Counted from the first letter of the stretch, positions 34,749-43,331 are shown. The stretch is DNA of 64,000 bases from Zestosphaera sp. (GCA_038727705.1 JAVYVJ010000003.1:174678-238677), one strand, 5' to 3'. Numbers and translations are program-made. Notes: generated from the sequence alone by a model not told the origin.

Positions 34749-35504
34749 GTGGTCATAGTGCGTGTTACGTGGTTTAGGGAGGGATTAGGTGAGGAGGCGG
34801 ATGCCGTGGTCGTGGTAGATGTGCTGAGATTCTCAACTACAGTGGCTGTCGCCCTCAGTTTGGGCTTTAAACATATCTACGCGTTTTCTGAACTCAGCGA
34901 CGCCATTAACTTCGCCAGGTTGAGGAAGTTGCCCCTCTTAGCTGAGGTACACGGATTGAAGCCGCAGGAAGCAGACCTGGATAACTCTCCCAGCGAGCTC
35001 ATGAGACATGGAGCGACCTACTTAAAGAGGGGCATTAACGAACTAGTGATCAGAACCACCTCTGGGGCCGCCATACTCAGTGAGGCTGCTAGACGAGGGT
35101 TTAAAAATATTTTCATTTCGTCAACTGTAAACGCGAGGTCTGTAGCAGAGGCCTTGTTAAGTAAGGGATACAGCACTATAAATATAGTGTGTGGAGGTCT
35201 AGATCTAAGTAAATTCGCGATAGAGGACTATGTGGGGGCTGGGGCTCTAATAGAGGAGTTAACAAGTCTAGAGCCGAGGGTAGTGCTTGAGGACGAGGGC
35301 TTGGCTGCCCTCCATATGTACCGTTCAGCACGGGAATCACTCCTCGAATTATTTAGTAGAGGCAGGTCCGGCAAGATAGTTACCAGCACTGGGCACTACG
35401 AAGATATAGTTGTAGCGAGCGGAGTCAACAGCCTTAACATAGTGCCGCAGGCTACTCCACTAAATCAGCCAGGTGGAGCTCTCATAAGCCTTTATAACGT
35501 CTAA
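34749..35504 (+). CDS. comB: ComB-family 2-phosphosulfolactate phosphatase-like protein
   Basis: Mg-dependent acid phosphatase of the ComB family, named for coenzyme M synthesis. Visible are VVVVDVLRFSTTVAVALSLG, AEVHG with LDNSPSELM, RTTSGAAIL and VCGG with EDYVGAGALIEEL, all in family order. Length 251. A strong GGTGATCA (34739-34746) precedes GTG 34749. The family is widespread outside methanogens, where the substrate is unclear, so coenzyme M synthesis is not asserted; the phosphatase might act in the neighbouring RuBisCO-like locus, but it has its own promoter region. Confidence 0.85.
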   Translation: MVIVRVTWFREGLGEEADAVVVVDVLRFSTTVAVALSLGFKHIYAFSELSDAINFARLRKLPLLAEVHGLKPQEADLDNSPSELMRHGATYLKRGINELVIRTTSGAAILSEAARRGFKNIFISSTVNARSVAEALLSKGYSTINIVCGGLDLSKFAIEDYVGAGALIEELTSLEPRVVLEDEGLAALHMYRSARESLLELFSRGRSGKIVTSTGHYEDIVVASGVNSLNIVPQATPLNQPGGALISLYNV

Positions 35505-35877
35505 TCTCCCGTCCCCTAAGACTAAGCTTTCACATGCCTCGCAGTATGCTCGTTCTCAACGAACTCGACGTCACCCATCATGATAGAGGTAAAGACCTTC
35601 ATGGATCTGACCCCCTAGAGTGCCGAATATGAGGTAGTATCATGGGCTAATTAACGCGTTGCCTACACCAAACATGAATATTACCCGAAGACTTGATTCA
35701 GTCCTCCTGGGTTCATCACGGTTCAGTCGGTTGATCCATCATCACGGTCAATATTCCTACCGCTACAGGAGCTTATTAATACTAGATCAAACGACCTGCA
35801 GAACACTGGTCTTTAAAACTCTAAAAACCGGGCTTATTTTACTTCACGCAATAGATAGTCCTCGAGGTTTCCATGAA
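35505..35877. other. 373-bp intergenic region
   Basis: No convincing gene. It holds a TATA-like gcttatttt (about 35833-35841) for the phosphorylase gene and GAGGTTT before ATG 35878. On the minus strand an open frame of only 26 codons (about 35605 to 35525) with GGGGGTCAG upstream is possible but unproven. Positions 35546-35555 carry ATGCTCGTTC, a 10-mer also found at 45314-45323 in another intergenic stretch. Confidence 0.5.
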
Positions 35878-37398
35878 ATGTACATAAGTGTGACACCTGA
35901 GGTCGCGGTTGAGAAGCTCACAAGATTCGCGGGTGGTCTAGGAGTTCTCGAAGGAGATAAACTGATTGAAGCTAGAGCTATGGGCATTGATTACGCCGTA
36001 ATCACGCTGTATCATCCTGGCGGGTACGCATCATACAATGTGAGCAACGGTGACCTGGTTGAAGTGAAGGATAGCTGGACTACATCGGGGGGTGTTGCAC
36101 TCGAACCTCTCACTATCAGGGTCAGGAACGAGCTGGTCACCCTGGAGCCGTCCGTGTTCGAAGTAGCCGGCTCGAAACTCATTCTTCTTAAAGTAATTAA
36201 ACCTCAGTGGGCTACCGAGCTTGCGAGTAAACTCTACATAGAGAAAAATGCTGAAGAGATGTTCTTCAAGTATGTCATCCTCAGTAAAGGAGCTGCCACA
36301 CTCATTGAGTCGAGAAGCCTCGGTAGCGTCGAGGAAGTGCATCTTCAGGAGAGCTTCGCTGGGATGACTGCCTTTGCCTTGAAGGATCTAACCAACGTCA
36401 AGTTCGTGACGCACTCCCCAGGACCGTGGGCCCATCCTGTACTTCGTAGAGATTGGCTCGTCTCAGAATTCGGTGAAGAGAGGTTTGAGAGGTGCTGTGT
36501 CAACAACTACATAAACCTGACTGAATGCTTGATTAAGTTAGTCCCTAAAGCTTACGTGGTTTCAAGGAAGCAACTCAGGGTCATGAAAAACATAATGCCT
36601 GGAGTTGCCGATAAACTTGTCGACGCAACGAACGGTGTCAGTTTGACAAGATGGTGTGACGAAAAGATACTTAACTATGTGGTGGGCGGAGACACTGACG
36701 TGGAAAGATTCAGGGAGATCAGGGACGGACTTAGAAGGAAACTTGCTGATTACCTGAAGGAGTCAGGCATTAAGAGGGTGCCAGGTCCGGATGTGCCTGT
36801 GATTGCGTGGGTTAGGAGGATTGTGAAGTACAAGAGACCTCACTTCATATCGAGGTTCATTGAAGACAACAAGGATCTTAGCGCGTTCTACATTCTAGGC
36901 GGAAGACCTCATCCTCAGGACACCTATGGGAAGATGTATGCTAAAGAGTTCATTAGATTGTCGAGAGAACATGAGAACGTGATCTTTCTTCACGACTACG
37001 ACTTGGAGAGCGCTAAGACCATACTCATGGGTTGTGACATACTGCTCTTCACGCCGTTCCCTGGCTGGGAAGCTTCAGGAACTAGTTTCATGAAAGCCGG
37101 CGTCAACGGGGTTCCAACGCTTTCCTCTAGAGATGGGGCAGCTCTGGAGATGATTAAGGACGGCTATAACGGCTGGCTATTTGGGGAAGATATCTCAGAG
37201 TTTGTGGACATATACACTAGTGTTAAAGCTGGTGAAATCGATGAGAAGGAATATGAGGAGTTCAGTGGAAAGCTCGTCGAAGCTGTTAAGACGTATATCG
37301 AAGATTTCAACCGTTACCTTAGTATATCACTTAATGCTGCCAAAACCTTCATCAGACTCGCTGACATAAGGAACACTATGTTTAAGTTAATACACTAG
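35878..37398 (+). CDS. Archaeal alpha-glucan phosphorylase (GT35-like)
   Basis: Glycosyltransferase that phosphorolyses alpha-1,4-glucans to glucose-1-phosphate. N-terminal VTPEVAVEKLTRFAGGLGVLEGDK is the phosphorylase AGGLGVLxGD region; the C-terminal half has VRRIVKYKRP, ILGGRPHPQD, LHDYD and the end motif EASGTSFMKAGVNGVPTLS with the PLP-phosphate region of the family. ATG 35878 gives about 506 residues, normal for the short archaeal type; the open frame upstream to 35659 is not homologous. A ROK sugar kinase and a sugar nucleotidyltransferase elsewhere in the window could share the glucose phosphate pool. Confidence 0.88.
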   Translation: MYISVTPEVAVEKLTRFAGGLGVLEGDKLIEARAMGIDYAVITLYHPGGYASYNVSNGDLVEVKDSWTTSGGVALEPLTIRVRNELVTLEPSVFEVAGSKLILLKVIKPQWATELASKLYIEKNAEEMFFKYVILSKGAATLIESRSLGSVEEVHLQESFAGMTAFALKDLTNVKFVTHSPGPWAHPVLRRDWLVSEFGEERFERCCVNNYINLTECLIKLVPKAYVVSRKQLRVMKNIMPGVADKLVDATNGVSLTRWCDEKILNYVVGGDTDVERFREIRDGLRRKLADYLKESGIKRVPGPDVPVIAWVRRIVKYKRPHFISRFIEDNKDLSAFYILGGRPHPQDTYGKMYAKEFIRLSREHENVIFLHDYDLESAKTILMGCDILLFTPFPGWEASGTSFMKAGVNGVPTLSSRDGAALEMIKDGYNGWLFGEDISEFVDIYTSVKAGEIDEKEYEEFSGKLVEAVKTYIEDFNRYLSISLNAAKTFIRLADIRNTMFKLIH

Positions 37399-38147
37399 GT
37401 TAAATCACCGCATGAACAGAAGACTTCACGTATGATTGAATAGAGATCGTTGAAGCCGTCGCCGGTAATGGCGGATACAGCTACGATTCTTGTGGGTACT
37501 GCGTATATCTGGAGGAGTTTAATTAGCTCGTTCGCCACCTCATTGAGTAATCCGTCACTGCCGGCCAGCTTGCCTGCCAGATCATTTATCTCGTCAGGTA
37601 AGGTCTTCCCAATCACGCGATTCAGGAGATCCGACTTGCTGACTACGGGGATGACGGGTACGCTTAGCCTCAGTCTAACTACTAAACTCATTAAATACGA
37701 TATCACCAATTCAGATGGGGATTCGCTAATCGTGGGATCGATGAGATGCACTACTGCAGGTGATGCCAAACCTCTCAGTGAGTCAATGATTTTAGGTCCT
37801 GACCTTCTGAGCACGAAGAGCTCGCTCTGACCTGGTGTGTCAACCAGCAGTAGGTCCTTTTTCAAAATCCTTACACGATTGATAAATTCCCCTACCATGT
37901 CAGCCAACATGTCAGACGCTCTAACCATAGCACCATTAGGTCCTAGGCCCTCGTCTATCATTAATTTCTTAAAATCTATCAGTTCACGAACATCGAAATC
38001 TGGGGTGTAAGGGAGTGTCTCAACAGCTGGGTCTAGGTTTAATATGCCAACACTAACGTGGAACTCCTCCTCCAACCACTTGCTGAAAGCCGCTGTGAGG
38101 AAAGTCTTACCCGAGCCGCCAAGCCCTGTTAACACTAGTGCCTGCAC
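37395..38147 (-). CDS. GPN-loop GTPase
   Basis: GTPase of the GPN/XAB1 family (PF03029), conserved in archaea and eukaryotes, where it helps RNA polymerase assembly. The P-loop is GLGGSGKTF, the family-defining loop is GLGPNGAMVRASDML, then LLVDTPGQSE and VSKSDLLNR. GTG 38147 is chosen since GGTGGGGGATC lies just upstream and the longer frame from 38201 would overlap the divergent gene region. It converges on the phosphorylase gene with a 4-bp overlap. Archaeal function is inferred from the family only. Confidence 0.9.
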   Translation of the reverse strand: MQALVLTGLGGSGKTFLTAAFSKWLEEEFHVSVGILNLDPAVETLPYTPDFDVRELIDFKKLMIDEGLGPNGAMVRASDMLADMVGEFINRVRILKKDLLLVDTPGQSELFVLRRSGPKIIDSLRGLASPAVVHLIDPTISESPSELVISYLMSLVVRLRLSVPVIPVVSKSDLLNRVIGKTLPDEINDLAGKLAGSDGLLNEVANELIKLLQIYAVPTRIVAVSAITGDGFNDLYSIIREVFCSCGDLT

Positions 38148-38245
38148 GTTATGCGATCCCCCACCACGAGATAATGGTTTAACCCTTGTTAAGCTTAACA
38201 CCTTCGAAAGAACATGTTTATAGGGGATACGTTACGAAGGGGTCT

Positions 38246-38530
38246 GTGAGTTCACGCATTAAGGAGGTCAGGAAGTCGGAGGGTCTATACGATGTCATAC
38301 TTCTGGTCAGTTATGGCGGTAAGGATTACGAAGTATGCCTTCACAAGATATCCCAGAATGTGGCTAAAGCGGAGACCTGTATGAGCGGCAACTATATTAT
38401 GATTAGGTTAATTAACGAGAGAAACGAGGGATTCGCCTCTTGCTGCATTCACGTAAAACATCTTGAAAGCGGTTGTATGGAGTGCTCTTCGCTGCTCCTT
38501 CCTCCCAAGTCTGGATGTGGGGACACATGA
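38246..38530 (+). CDS. Cys-rich small protein, unknown
   Basis: A 94-residue protein of unknown function with eight cysteines, including SCC and SGCMECSS near the C-terminus, that may bind metal. GTG 38246 is taken because a TATA-like gtttatag (38215-38222) lies about 27 nt upstream, giving a leaderless start; the open frame extends to TTG 38186 but would overlap the divergent GTPase promoter. The 3' end abuts a TnpB remnant in the same frame (stop TGA 38528-38530), so the real C-terminus may have been changed by the insertion. Confidence 0.55.
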   Translation: MSSRIKEVRKSEGLYDVILLVSYGGKDYEVCLHKISQNVAKAETCMSGNYIMIRLINERNEGFASCCIHVKHLESGCMECSSLLLPPKSGCGDT

Positions 38531-39013
38531 TGTACGCCTCCTAAGCGAGGGAGGAACAGGAAGAGGGACTTCATTAATAAGCTGGTGAGGCAACTAACCA
38601 CGCTATTCCCAAACGCTATCCACGTTGTAGAGGATCTGGATAAGGAGGGTATGGTTAGGGGAGGTCTCGAAGTAGAGAAGAAAGAGAAACGCGAGGACTC
38701 CGTGAGTTCAGATACACAGAAAACCCTCCGAGGAAGCCCCCCCGTGGTTAAGGTTTCACCTAGGAACACTTCCCGCACCTGCCCGCGATGCGGGTATGTT
38801 ACGAAGGCCCGAGTGGGCGGGGTGTTCAAGTGCGGTAGGTGCGGGTTCGAGATGGATAGACAGAAGCTCGCATCCATGAACATATACCTCAGGTACGCCA
38901 AGATGTGGGGTTCCCCCACAGCCGTGAACCCGAGAACCTCGATGAAGGAGGCTGTGGGTCGGGGTTACCCTGAACGGGTCGAGACCAATGAAAGGAGCCC
39001 CAAAGGTCCATGA
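38531..39013 (+). pseudogene. tnpB: Truncated tnpB (RNA-guided nuclease of IS605/IS607)
   Basis: Only the C-terminal part of TnpB remains. It has the RuvC-II region RDFINKLVRQL...HVVEDLDKEG with the catalytic Glu (38552-38652), and after a divergent or deleted linker the zinc ribbon SPRNTSRTCPRCGY with CGRCGFEMDRQKLASMN. The whole N-terminal region with RuvC-I is missing, and the part between the Glu motif and the zinc ribbon is too short and unlike the family. No start codon fits at the beginning of homology. Inactive as a nuclease. Such fragments often survive as omega-RNA or regulatory sources, which cannot be judged here. Confidence 0.85.
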
Positions 39014-39055
39014 AGCCAAAGGCTAATATCGACAGATACCACCTATCATGAAGCC
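38531..39055 (+). mobile_element. Remnant of IS200/IS605- or IS607-type element
   Basis: Decayed tnpB (see separate entry) plus a short right-end-like stretch up to about 39055. CATGAAGCC occurs at 39009-39017 and 39047-39055, a direct repeat in the region where such elements have their right end and omega-RNA. No transposase gene remains. Confidence 0.55.
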
Positions 39056-39105
39056 CGAACCCCAGCACGCTTAAATCCTAGAAATGGTTTTATTAACAGG
39101 GGGCC

Positions 39106-40011
39106 TTGCTACCTCACGAACTGGTAAGCAAGTACTTGATTCCAGAGTTACGAGGGTTGCTCGTTCACAGATTAAATGAGAGAGGTCTCGGCCAGTTAAG
39201 GATAGCTAAGTTATTGAACGTATCACAACCCATGATTAGTAAGTACTTGAGCACGAGTCCAACAGAATATCTGAAGAGGCTAAGTAGGCTTGGTCTCGAC
39301 ATGAATGAGGTTGTCAGAATCGCAGATCTCCTTACCGAAAACCTAGTGAATGGCAAGCATCAGGAGTACTTTAAGTTGCTGAACACCTACATCAACTCCC
39401 TCCTGAGGGAAGGGCATCTCTGTGACTATCATAGGGAGGTAAGTCCTTCAATTCCTAAGGACTGTAATGTGTGCTTAAGGATGTTTGAGGAGATTGAGGA
39501 TCCGTATGTGGAGGAAGTTAAGGCGGCTTATGAAATATTGAGTCTACATCCAAGGGGCTTCGAGATAATACCGGAGGTAGGTATGAACATAGTTTCGGCC
39601 CCGCCTAATGCAGAAAACTACAGAGACGTTGTCGGCTTCTCCGGAAGGATCATAAGGACTAATGGTAAGATAGCCGTGGCTGGCGAGCCTGCCAGAGGGG
39701 GAAGCAGACATACCGCAAACGTTCTGCTTACTGTTATGAGGAGATTCCCTAAATTGAGATCAACTATAGTCATTAAGTATGACAGACGTTGCATCGAGAA
39801 GTTGCACGACATGGGTTTAAAAGTGGTTAAGTCTGGACCCCACTCTTCCGTAGAAGAGTTCTTCAGAACACTAGATGGGCTCGTAGGTAGCTTGGACAGG
39901 GAACCCGATGTCATAGCAGATGCCGGCGGCTTAGGTATTGAGCCAGTTGTATACGTATTTTCCGGAAGTGCTATCAACGCAATCAAAAAAGCTCTTGCAT
40001 GCATCGAGTAA
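39106..40011 (+). CDS. thiR: ThiR-type HTH-ThiN transcription regulator
   Basis: A 301-residue protein with an N-terminal helix-turn-helix (GLGQLRIAKLLNVSQPMISKYL) and a C-terminal ThiN domain (FEIIPEVGMNIVSAPPNAEN, then EPARGGSRHTANVLLTVMRRFP). ThiN is the thiamine-phosphate synthase domain in ThiDN; in the HTH-ThiN fusions of archaea it works as thiamine-phosphate sensor of the repressor ThiR. The YkoE-YkoC-YkoD transporter genes next door fit its known regulon. TTG 39106 follows a TATA-like ggttttatt (39085-39093) and is probably nearly leaderless. It ends tail to tail with ykoE, 10 bp apart. Confidence 0.9.
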   Translation: MLPHELVSKYLIPELRGLLVHRLNERGLGQLRIAKLLNVSQPMISKYLSTSPTEYLKRLSRLGLDMNEVVRIADLLTENLVNGKHQEYFKLLNTYINSLLREGHLCDYHREVSPSIPKDCNVCLRMFEEIEDPYVEEVKAAYEILSLHPRGFEIIPEVGMNIVSAPPNAENYRDVVGFSGRIIRTNGKIAVAGEPARGGSRHTANVLLTVMRRFPKLRSTIVIKYDRRCIEKLHDMGLKVVKSGPHSSVEEFFRTLDGLVGSLDREPDVIADAGGLGIEPVVYVFSGSAINAIKKALACIE

Positions 40012-40021
40012 GGAACTCATA

Positions 40022-40546
40022 TCACCTTCTGATCATGAGACCTGCGGAAGATGCGACCGCCCCATATATAGCCCCACTGACACATGCAGCCAGAGCCCAA
40101 AGGCTCATCTCCACGGGACCTCCCACCTCACCGAATAGCAACGCATCTAAAACTACACAGGGTATCCCGGCAAGAGCTCCAGCCACTGCGCCGGAAGCTA
40201 CGTTCCAGTGCCTATACTTGAACATCAAATACCCTATTTCAGACGCCAACCCCTGCGCAAACCCGTAAATCACGTTTGTTACGCCGCCGGCAGGCGCCAT
40301 CAAAGTCTCCACGAGCGCGCCCAACAACTCACCGATTAGAGCTGAGGAGGGCTTCCTCACCAGAGAGGCCGCTAAAGGTGCTCCTATAAACCATAATCCA
40401 TAGCTCGCCAGTCTGGCTCCTATAGGTCCTACAATCACCTCCATCAAACTGAAGAGGGTCCACGTGGCGGTGAAGACCACGCCGCTAATTACACCGGCTA
40501 CAGCAAGTAATGCCAGATCTATTCCAGTGAGCCTTGCTCTAACCAT
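40022..40546 (-). CDS. ykoE: YkoE-like ECF substrate-specific component (HMP/thiamine)
   Basis: Integral membrane S-component of 174 residues with about six helices. EVIVGPIGARLASYGLWF, then APLAASLVRKPSSALIGELLGALVE is the family pattern of YkoE, linked to uptake of hydroxymethylpyrimidine or thiamine. ATG 40546 is preceded by GGTGACG. A TATA-like gtttatatt on the minus strand (40583-40591) gives it its own promoter, in addition to the ykoD-ykoC transcript upstream. Confidence 0.9.
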   Translation of the reverse strand: MVRARLTGIDLALLAVAGVISGVVFTATWTLFSLMEVIVGPIGARLASYGLWFIGAPLAASLVRKPSSALIGELLGALVETLMAPAGGVTNVIYGFAQGLASEIGYLMFKYRHWNVASGAVAGALAGIPCVVLDALLFGEVGGPVEMSLWALAACVSGAIYGAVASSAGLMIRR

Positions 40547-40622
40547 CGCGTCACCACCGAATTAACTGCATAACCACGAAATATAAACATTAATCACTAA
40601 GTTATGTTGGTGTGAAGCACGT

Positions 40623-40811
40623 TCATGGGCTCTTTTCCGGGGTTTGTGAGGGTTTGTTAATGTTATATTCAGTAGTCTGCGGACCGTCTGGATGCCCCAC
40701 ATCAACGACCTCATGGAAGGACTGCAGGTCCGGGTCACCGGAAGTCTGTGAAGTTAAGGAAAGGGTGACCAACATAGCCGCAATGAAACTCAAAACCCGT
40801 GAAATTCCCAT
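40623..40811 (-). CDS. Possible small secreted/anchored protein in yko operon
   Basis: A 62-codon frame whose ATG shares the base 40811 with the TAA of ykoC (TAATG), exactly as ykoC itself follows ykoD. The N-terminus is a signal-like helix (ISRVLSFIAAMLVTLSL) and the rest is short, polar and Pro-rich. The coupling suggests it is translated; the low complexity of the mature part leaves doubt. If real it might be a small partner of the transporter. No family recognised. Confidence 0.4.
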   Translation of the reverse strand: MGISRVLSFIAAMLVTLSLTSQTSGDPDLQSFHEVVDVGHPDGPQTTEYNINKPSQTPEKSP

Positions 40812-41527
40812 TAAAGCATGAGTGAGATTAGGTATGAGGCTATCCACTGAAGGATCAAAGCTAGAATTATAAGCGAATCACCAACCCCTATCGAGTCCCC
40901 CCTTACATTCCTCCTGGATCTAAGGCCTCTGAGCTCTGCTGAAATGCCACCCCAAACCGCTCTCTCATAGCTTAAGTTAAGTAGTGGCAACAACACGCTT
41001 CTAAGATTGCTTGGGTTAAGAACAAAGGTCCTTACCTCCCGTTCCTTTCTGGATACCAGAACTTCACTTAAATCCCTGCTCATCAGAGGGAATAGCCTGA
41101 AAGCGTAGGCTATTGAGAACGCTATTCCTGGGGGGATTCTTAAGTCCCTCTCAAGCGATCTCACTAAATCCCTAGGGTTGCTCATACTGAGCATTACCAA
41201 CGTGGCTCCAACTACTAAGAGAAACCTTAAACCAACTAGTGAGAAGGACTCAATAACGCCGCTTCTGATGGTGATGAACGGAGTATCCATTACCACCTCA
41301 CCCGCGTTATGGAAGTACAGTGCGTTGACAAAGGATCCCCAGGTGTTGAGGAGTAGTAGGAGGAGGAGGAGCTTAACCGGCATCTTCTTACTGCCGAACG
41401 TGAATCCAATCATACCGTTAACCAGCGAAGGCAGTAGAAGAAATCTCACGGAATTCCCCACGAAAGCCATCACTGAAACCCCTACGGCGTATATGAAGGG
41501 GGTTGATTTCCTATACTTAAGTGGCAT
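40811..41527 (-). CDS. ykoC: YkoC-like ECF transporter transmembrane subunit (EcfT)
   Basis: Energy-coupling T-component, 238 residues, with hydrophobic helices and a cytoplasmic coupling helix pair including FRLFPLMSRDLSEVLVSRKER and AELRGLRSRRN (the Ala-Arg-Gly-like motifs). It links the two ATPase halves of YkoD to the YkoE substrate component. ATG 41527 shares a base with the stop of ykoD (TAATG), so they are translationally coupled. Confidence 0.9.
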   Translation of the reverse strand: MPLKYRKSTPFIYAVGVSVMAFVGNSVRFLLLPSLVNGMIGFTFGSKKMPVKLLLLLLLLNTWGSFVNALYFHNAGEVVMDTPFITIRSGVIESFSLVGLRFLLVVGATLVMLSMSNPRDLVRSLERDLRIPPGIAFSIAYAFRLFPLMSRDLSEVLVSRKEREVRTFVLNPSNLRSVLLPLLNLSYERAVWGGISAELRGLRSRRNVRGDSIGVGDSLIILALILQWIASYLISLML

Positions 41528-42963
41528 TAATAAACACCCGCTATGCTTTCAAGCATTAACGCAACCTTAAAAGGGTCTGCCTCTCTCACCCTACCTTCCT
41601 CCATTATGAGCGCTCTATCAACCAACTCTGATAGAACCCTGGGATCATGAGTTGATATAATGAAGGAAATCCCCTTCCTGCTCATGGATTCTATAATCCT
41701 AAAGAATTCCTTAAGAAAGTTCAGATCAAGGCCTGCTGTAGGCTCATCGAGCAGAATCAACTCGGACCGGTAGGCCCGAGCAATTAGTAACGTTAGCCAC
41801 CTACGTTGACCTAGGCTCAATCTGTAAGGAGATAAGAACCTGTATGCATGAAGGAATGGCGCTTCTTTGGTTAGGACCTCAACAGCCAGCCCTGTCTTGG
41901 CAGCCACATGCTTCAACTCCTTCTCAACGGTGCTTTCAAGGAACATGTAATCGGGGGTCTGATGAACGTAAAACACCTTTTTCACGTCGCCCCTAACCCT
42001 GATCTCACCGGAGTGATGTTTATGAAAACCTGATATGGTCTTCAGTAGAGTGGTTTTGCCAGACCCGTTAGGTCCTACTAACGCGATTATCTCCCCTTTC
42101 CTCAATTCAAAAGATACGTCTCTTACAATGGGTTTGCCACTGTCATACCAACACTCTAGATCTCTAACCTCGAGAATGGTTTCACCGATCATCTTCTTTA
42201 CATCCTTGCGTCCTAACATGAGATGGATAGGTTCAGCGTCAACCCCAACATCTCTCAGTTTTATGAGGAGGTTCTTTGAGCGGAGCTCATCCCCTCGTAA
42301 CTCACTAACCTTCCTGCCACCATCCATCAAGATAAGCTTTTCAGCCAAGTCTGCGAAGTACTTGATCTTGTGTTCAACCACCACCACTGTGTGGTTCCCT
42401 CTAATTAACTCCGCAATATATCTCCTGACTTCTCTTATACCCCATGGATCCATAGATGCTGTAGGTTCGTCAAGCATCACCAAATACGGATTATGAGGTA
42501 TTGCCGAAGCCAGAGTCAGTCGCCTCTTCTCGCCTCCTGAGAGACCCTCAACATGCATTAACTCCTTGCCTGAGAGTCCAAACCTCTCCAGAATTCTGCG
42601 AGCTATCCTCATAGCTTCTCCCTCCTCATATCCTAGGTTCTCCAGCGTGAATAGGACTTCATCTAGGGGGGTGGGCATCAGCACCTGTTTTTCAGGGTCC
42701 TGCAACACCAAACCCAGCAGACTTGCAACTGTCAGGCTCTCAGCCTTAAGCACGTCCACCCCGTTAACTATGGCAGAACCTTCAACCCATCCGCCCAGCA
42801 GGGATTTAAGCACCCCAGACATGGTGAGCAACAACGAGGTTTTTCCGGAGCCTGAAGCCCCACCTACTATAATTAACTCCCCTTCAAACCCCTTAAGGTC
42901 AACGCCTTTGATGACTTTTTCACTCGCTTTATAGCCTGCAGCGTCGATCTTAATATTGATCAT
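41527..42963 (-). CDS. ykoD: YkoD-like duplicated ECF ATPase
   Basis: A 478-residue protein of two fused ABC domains. First half: GGASGSGKTSLLL, LSGGEKRRLTLASA, LVMLDEPTASMDPWG. Second half: GPNGSGKTTLLKTI, LSLGQRRWLTLLIARA, LILLDEPTAGLD. Both sites look complete. Together with YkoC and YkoE it forms an ECF-type importer for a thiamine precursor. ATG 42963; AT-rich promoter sequences and the palindrome TTTGGTAGACCAAA (43012-43025) lie upstream, shared with the divergent moaD gene. Confidence 0.92.
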   Translation of the reverse strand: MINIKIDAAGYKASEKVIKGVDLKGFEGELIIVGGASGSGKTSLLLTMSGVLKSLLGGWVEGSAIVNGVDVLKAESLTVASLLGLVLQDPEKQVLMPTPLDEVLFTLENLGYEEGEAMRIARRILERFGLSGKELMHVEGLSGGEKRRLTLASAIPHNPYLVMLDEPTASMDPWGIREVRRYIAELIRGNHTVVVVEHKIKYFADLAEKLILMDGGRKVSELRGDELRSKNLLIKLRDVGVDAEPIHLMLGRKDVKKMIGETILEVRDLECWYDSGKPIVRDVSFELRKGEIIALVGPNGSGKTTLLKTISGFHKHHSGEIRVRGDVKKVFYVHQTPDYMFLESTVEKELKHVAAKTGLAVEVLTKEAPFLHAYRFLSPYRLSLGQRRWLTLLIARAYRSELILLDEPTAGLDLNFLKEFFRIIESMSRKGISFIISTHDPRVLSELVDRALIMEEGRVREADPFKVALMLESIAGVY

Positions 42964-43011
42964 GTGTGCTACCGTTATAACTATATTATTAATGCCATAA
43001 TAAACTTCTTA

Positions 43012-43025
43012 TTTGGTAGACCAAA
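43012..43025. promoter_or_regulatory. Palindromic operator candidate between ykoD and moaD
   Basis: TTTGGTAGACCAAA has perfect 6-bp arms around AG. It lies directly before the TATA-like AATTATAAG (43027-43035) of moaD and about 50 bp upstream of ykoD, so a bound protein could act on either. Candidate binders are ThiR or an unknown regulator of molybdopterin genes. Confidence 0.45.
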
Positions 43026-43067
43026 CAATTATAAGAGGTGCTATACTATTTCTACTGGTGTTGGGGG

Positions 43068-43328
43068 ATGAAGGTGAGGTTTTTCGGCCTGCTTAAAGAT
43101 CTTGCTGGGGTCGAGTCGATAAACGTCGGGTTGAGGGAGCCTGTCAGCGCTGGTAATCTACTTGAAACCCTAGCTAAGGAGGTTGAATGGTTCAGCGAGT
43201 TTATGAGAAAGGTTAAAGAATCAGACGTGGAGGTCATTATATTGGTGAATGACCGGATAGCTACCAGCAACTCCATAATTAGAGATTGCGATGAAGTAGT
43301 GCTATTGCCGCCTGCGGCTGGTGGTTAA
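43068..43328 (+). CDS. moaD: MoaD, molybdopterin synthase small subunit
   Basis: Ubiquitin-fold sulfur carrier of 86 residues ending in PPAAGG, whose terminal Gly-Gly is thiocarboxylated to give sulfur to precursor Z. ATG 43068 is chosen over an upstream frame from 43038 because GGTG and a GGGGG stretch precede it and the family begins MKVRFFGLLKDL. The gene is 3 nt ahead of moaE. In archaea such small carriers may also act in tRNA thiolation or protein tagging (SAMP). Confidence 0.9.
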   Translation: MKVRFFGLLKDLAGVESINVGLREPVSAGNLLETLAKEVEWFSEFMRKVKESDVEVIILVNDRIATSNSIIRDCDEVVLLPPAAGG

Positions 43329-43331
43329 GTA

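Noticed and set aside
35560..35630. C/D box small RNA
   Set aside because: An ATGATAG and a CTGA are present, but there is no second box pair with proper spacing.
35659..35877. N-terminal extension of the alpha-glucan phosphorylase
   Set aside because: It crosses a TATA-like box and GAGGT site, and the family homology starts only at ATG 35878.
40547..40622. TPP riboswitch upstream of ykoE
   Set aside because: None of the conserved TPP aptamer blocks can be found; a TATA box and a protein regulator (ThiR) explain control better.
40612..40821. Plus-strand open frame of 69 codons opposite the small yko frame
   Set aside because: Cys/Ser-rich irregular sequence, no promoter or ribosome-binding site in a fitting place, and the coupled minus-strand frame is more plausible.
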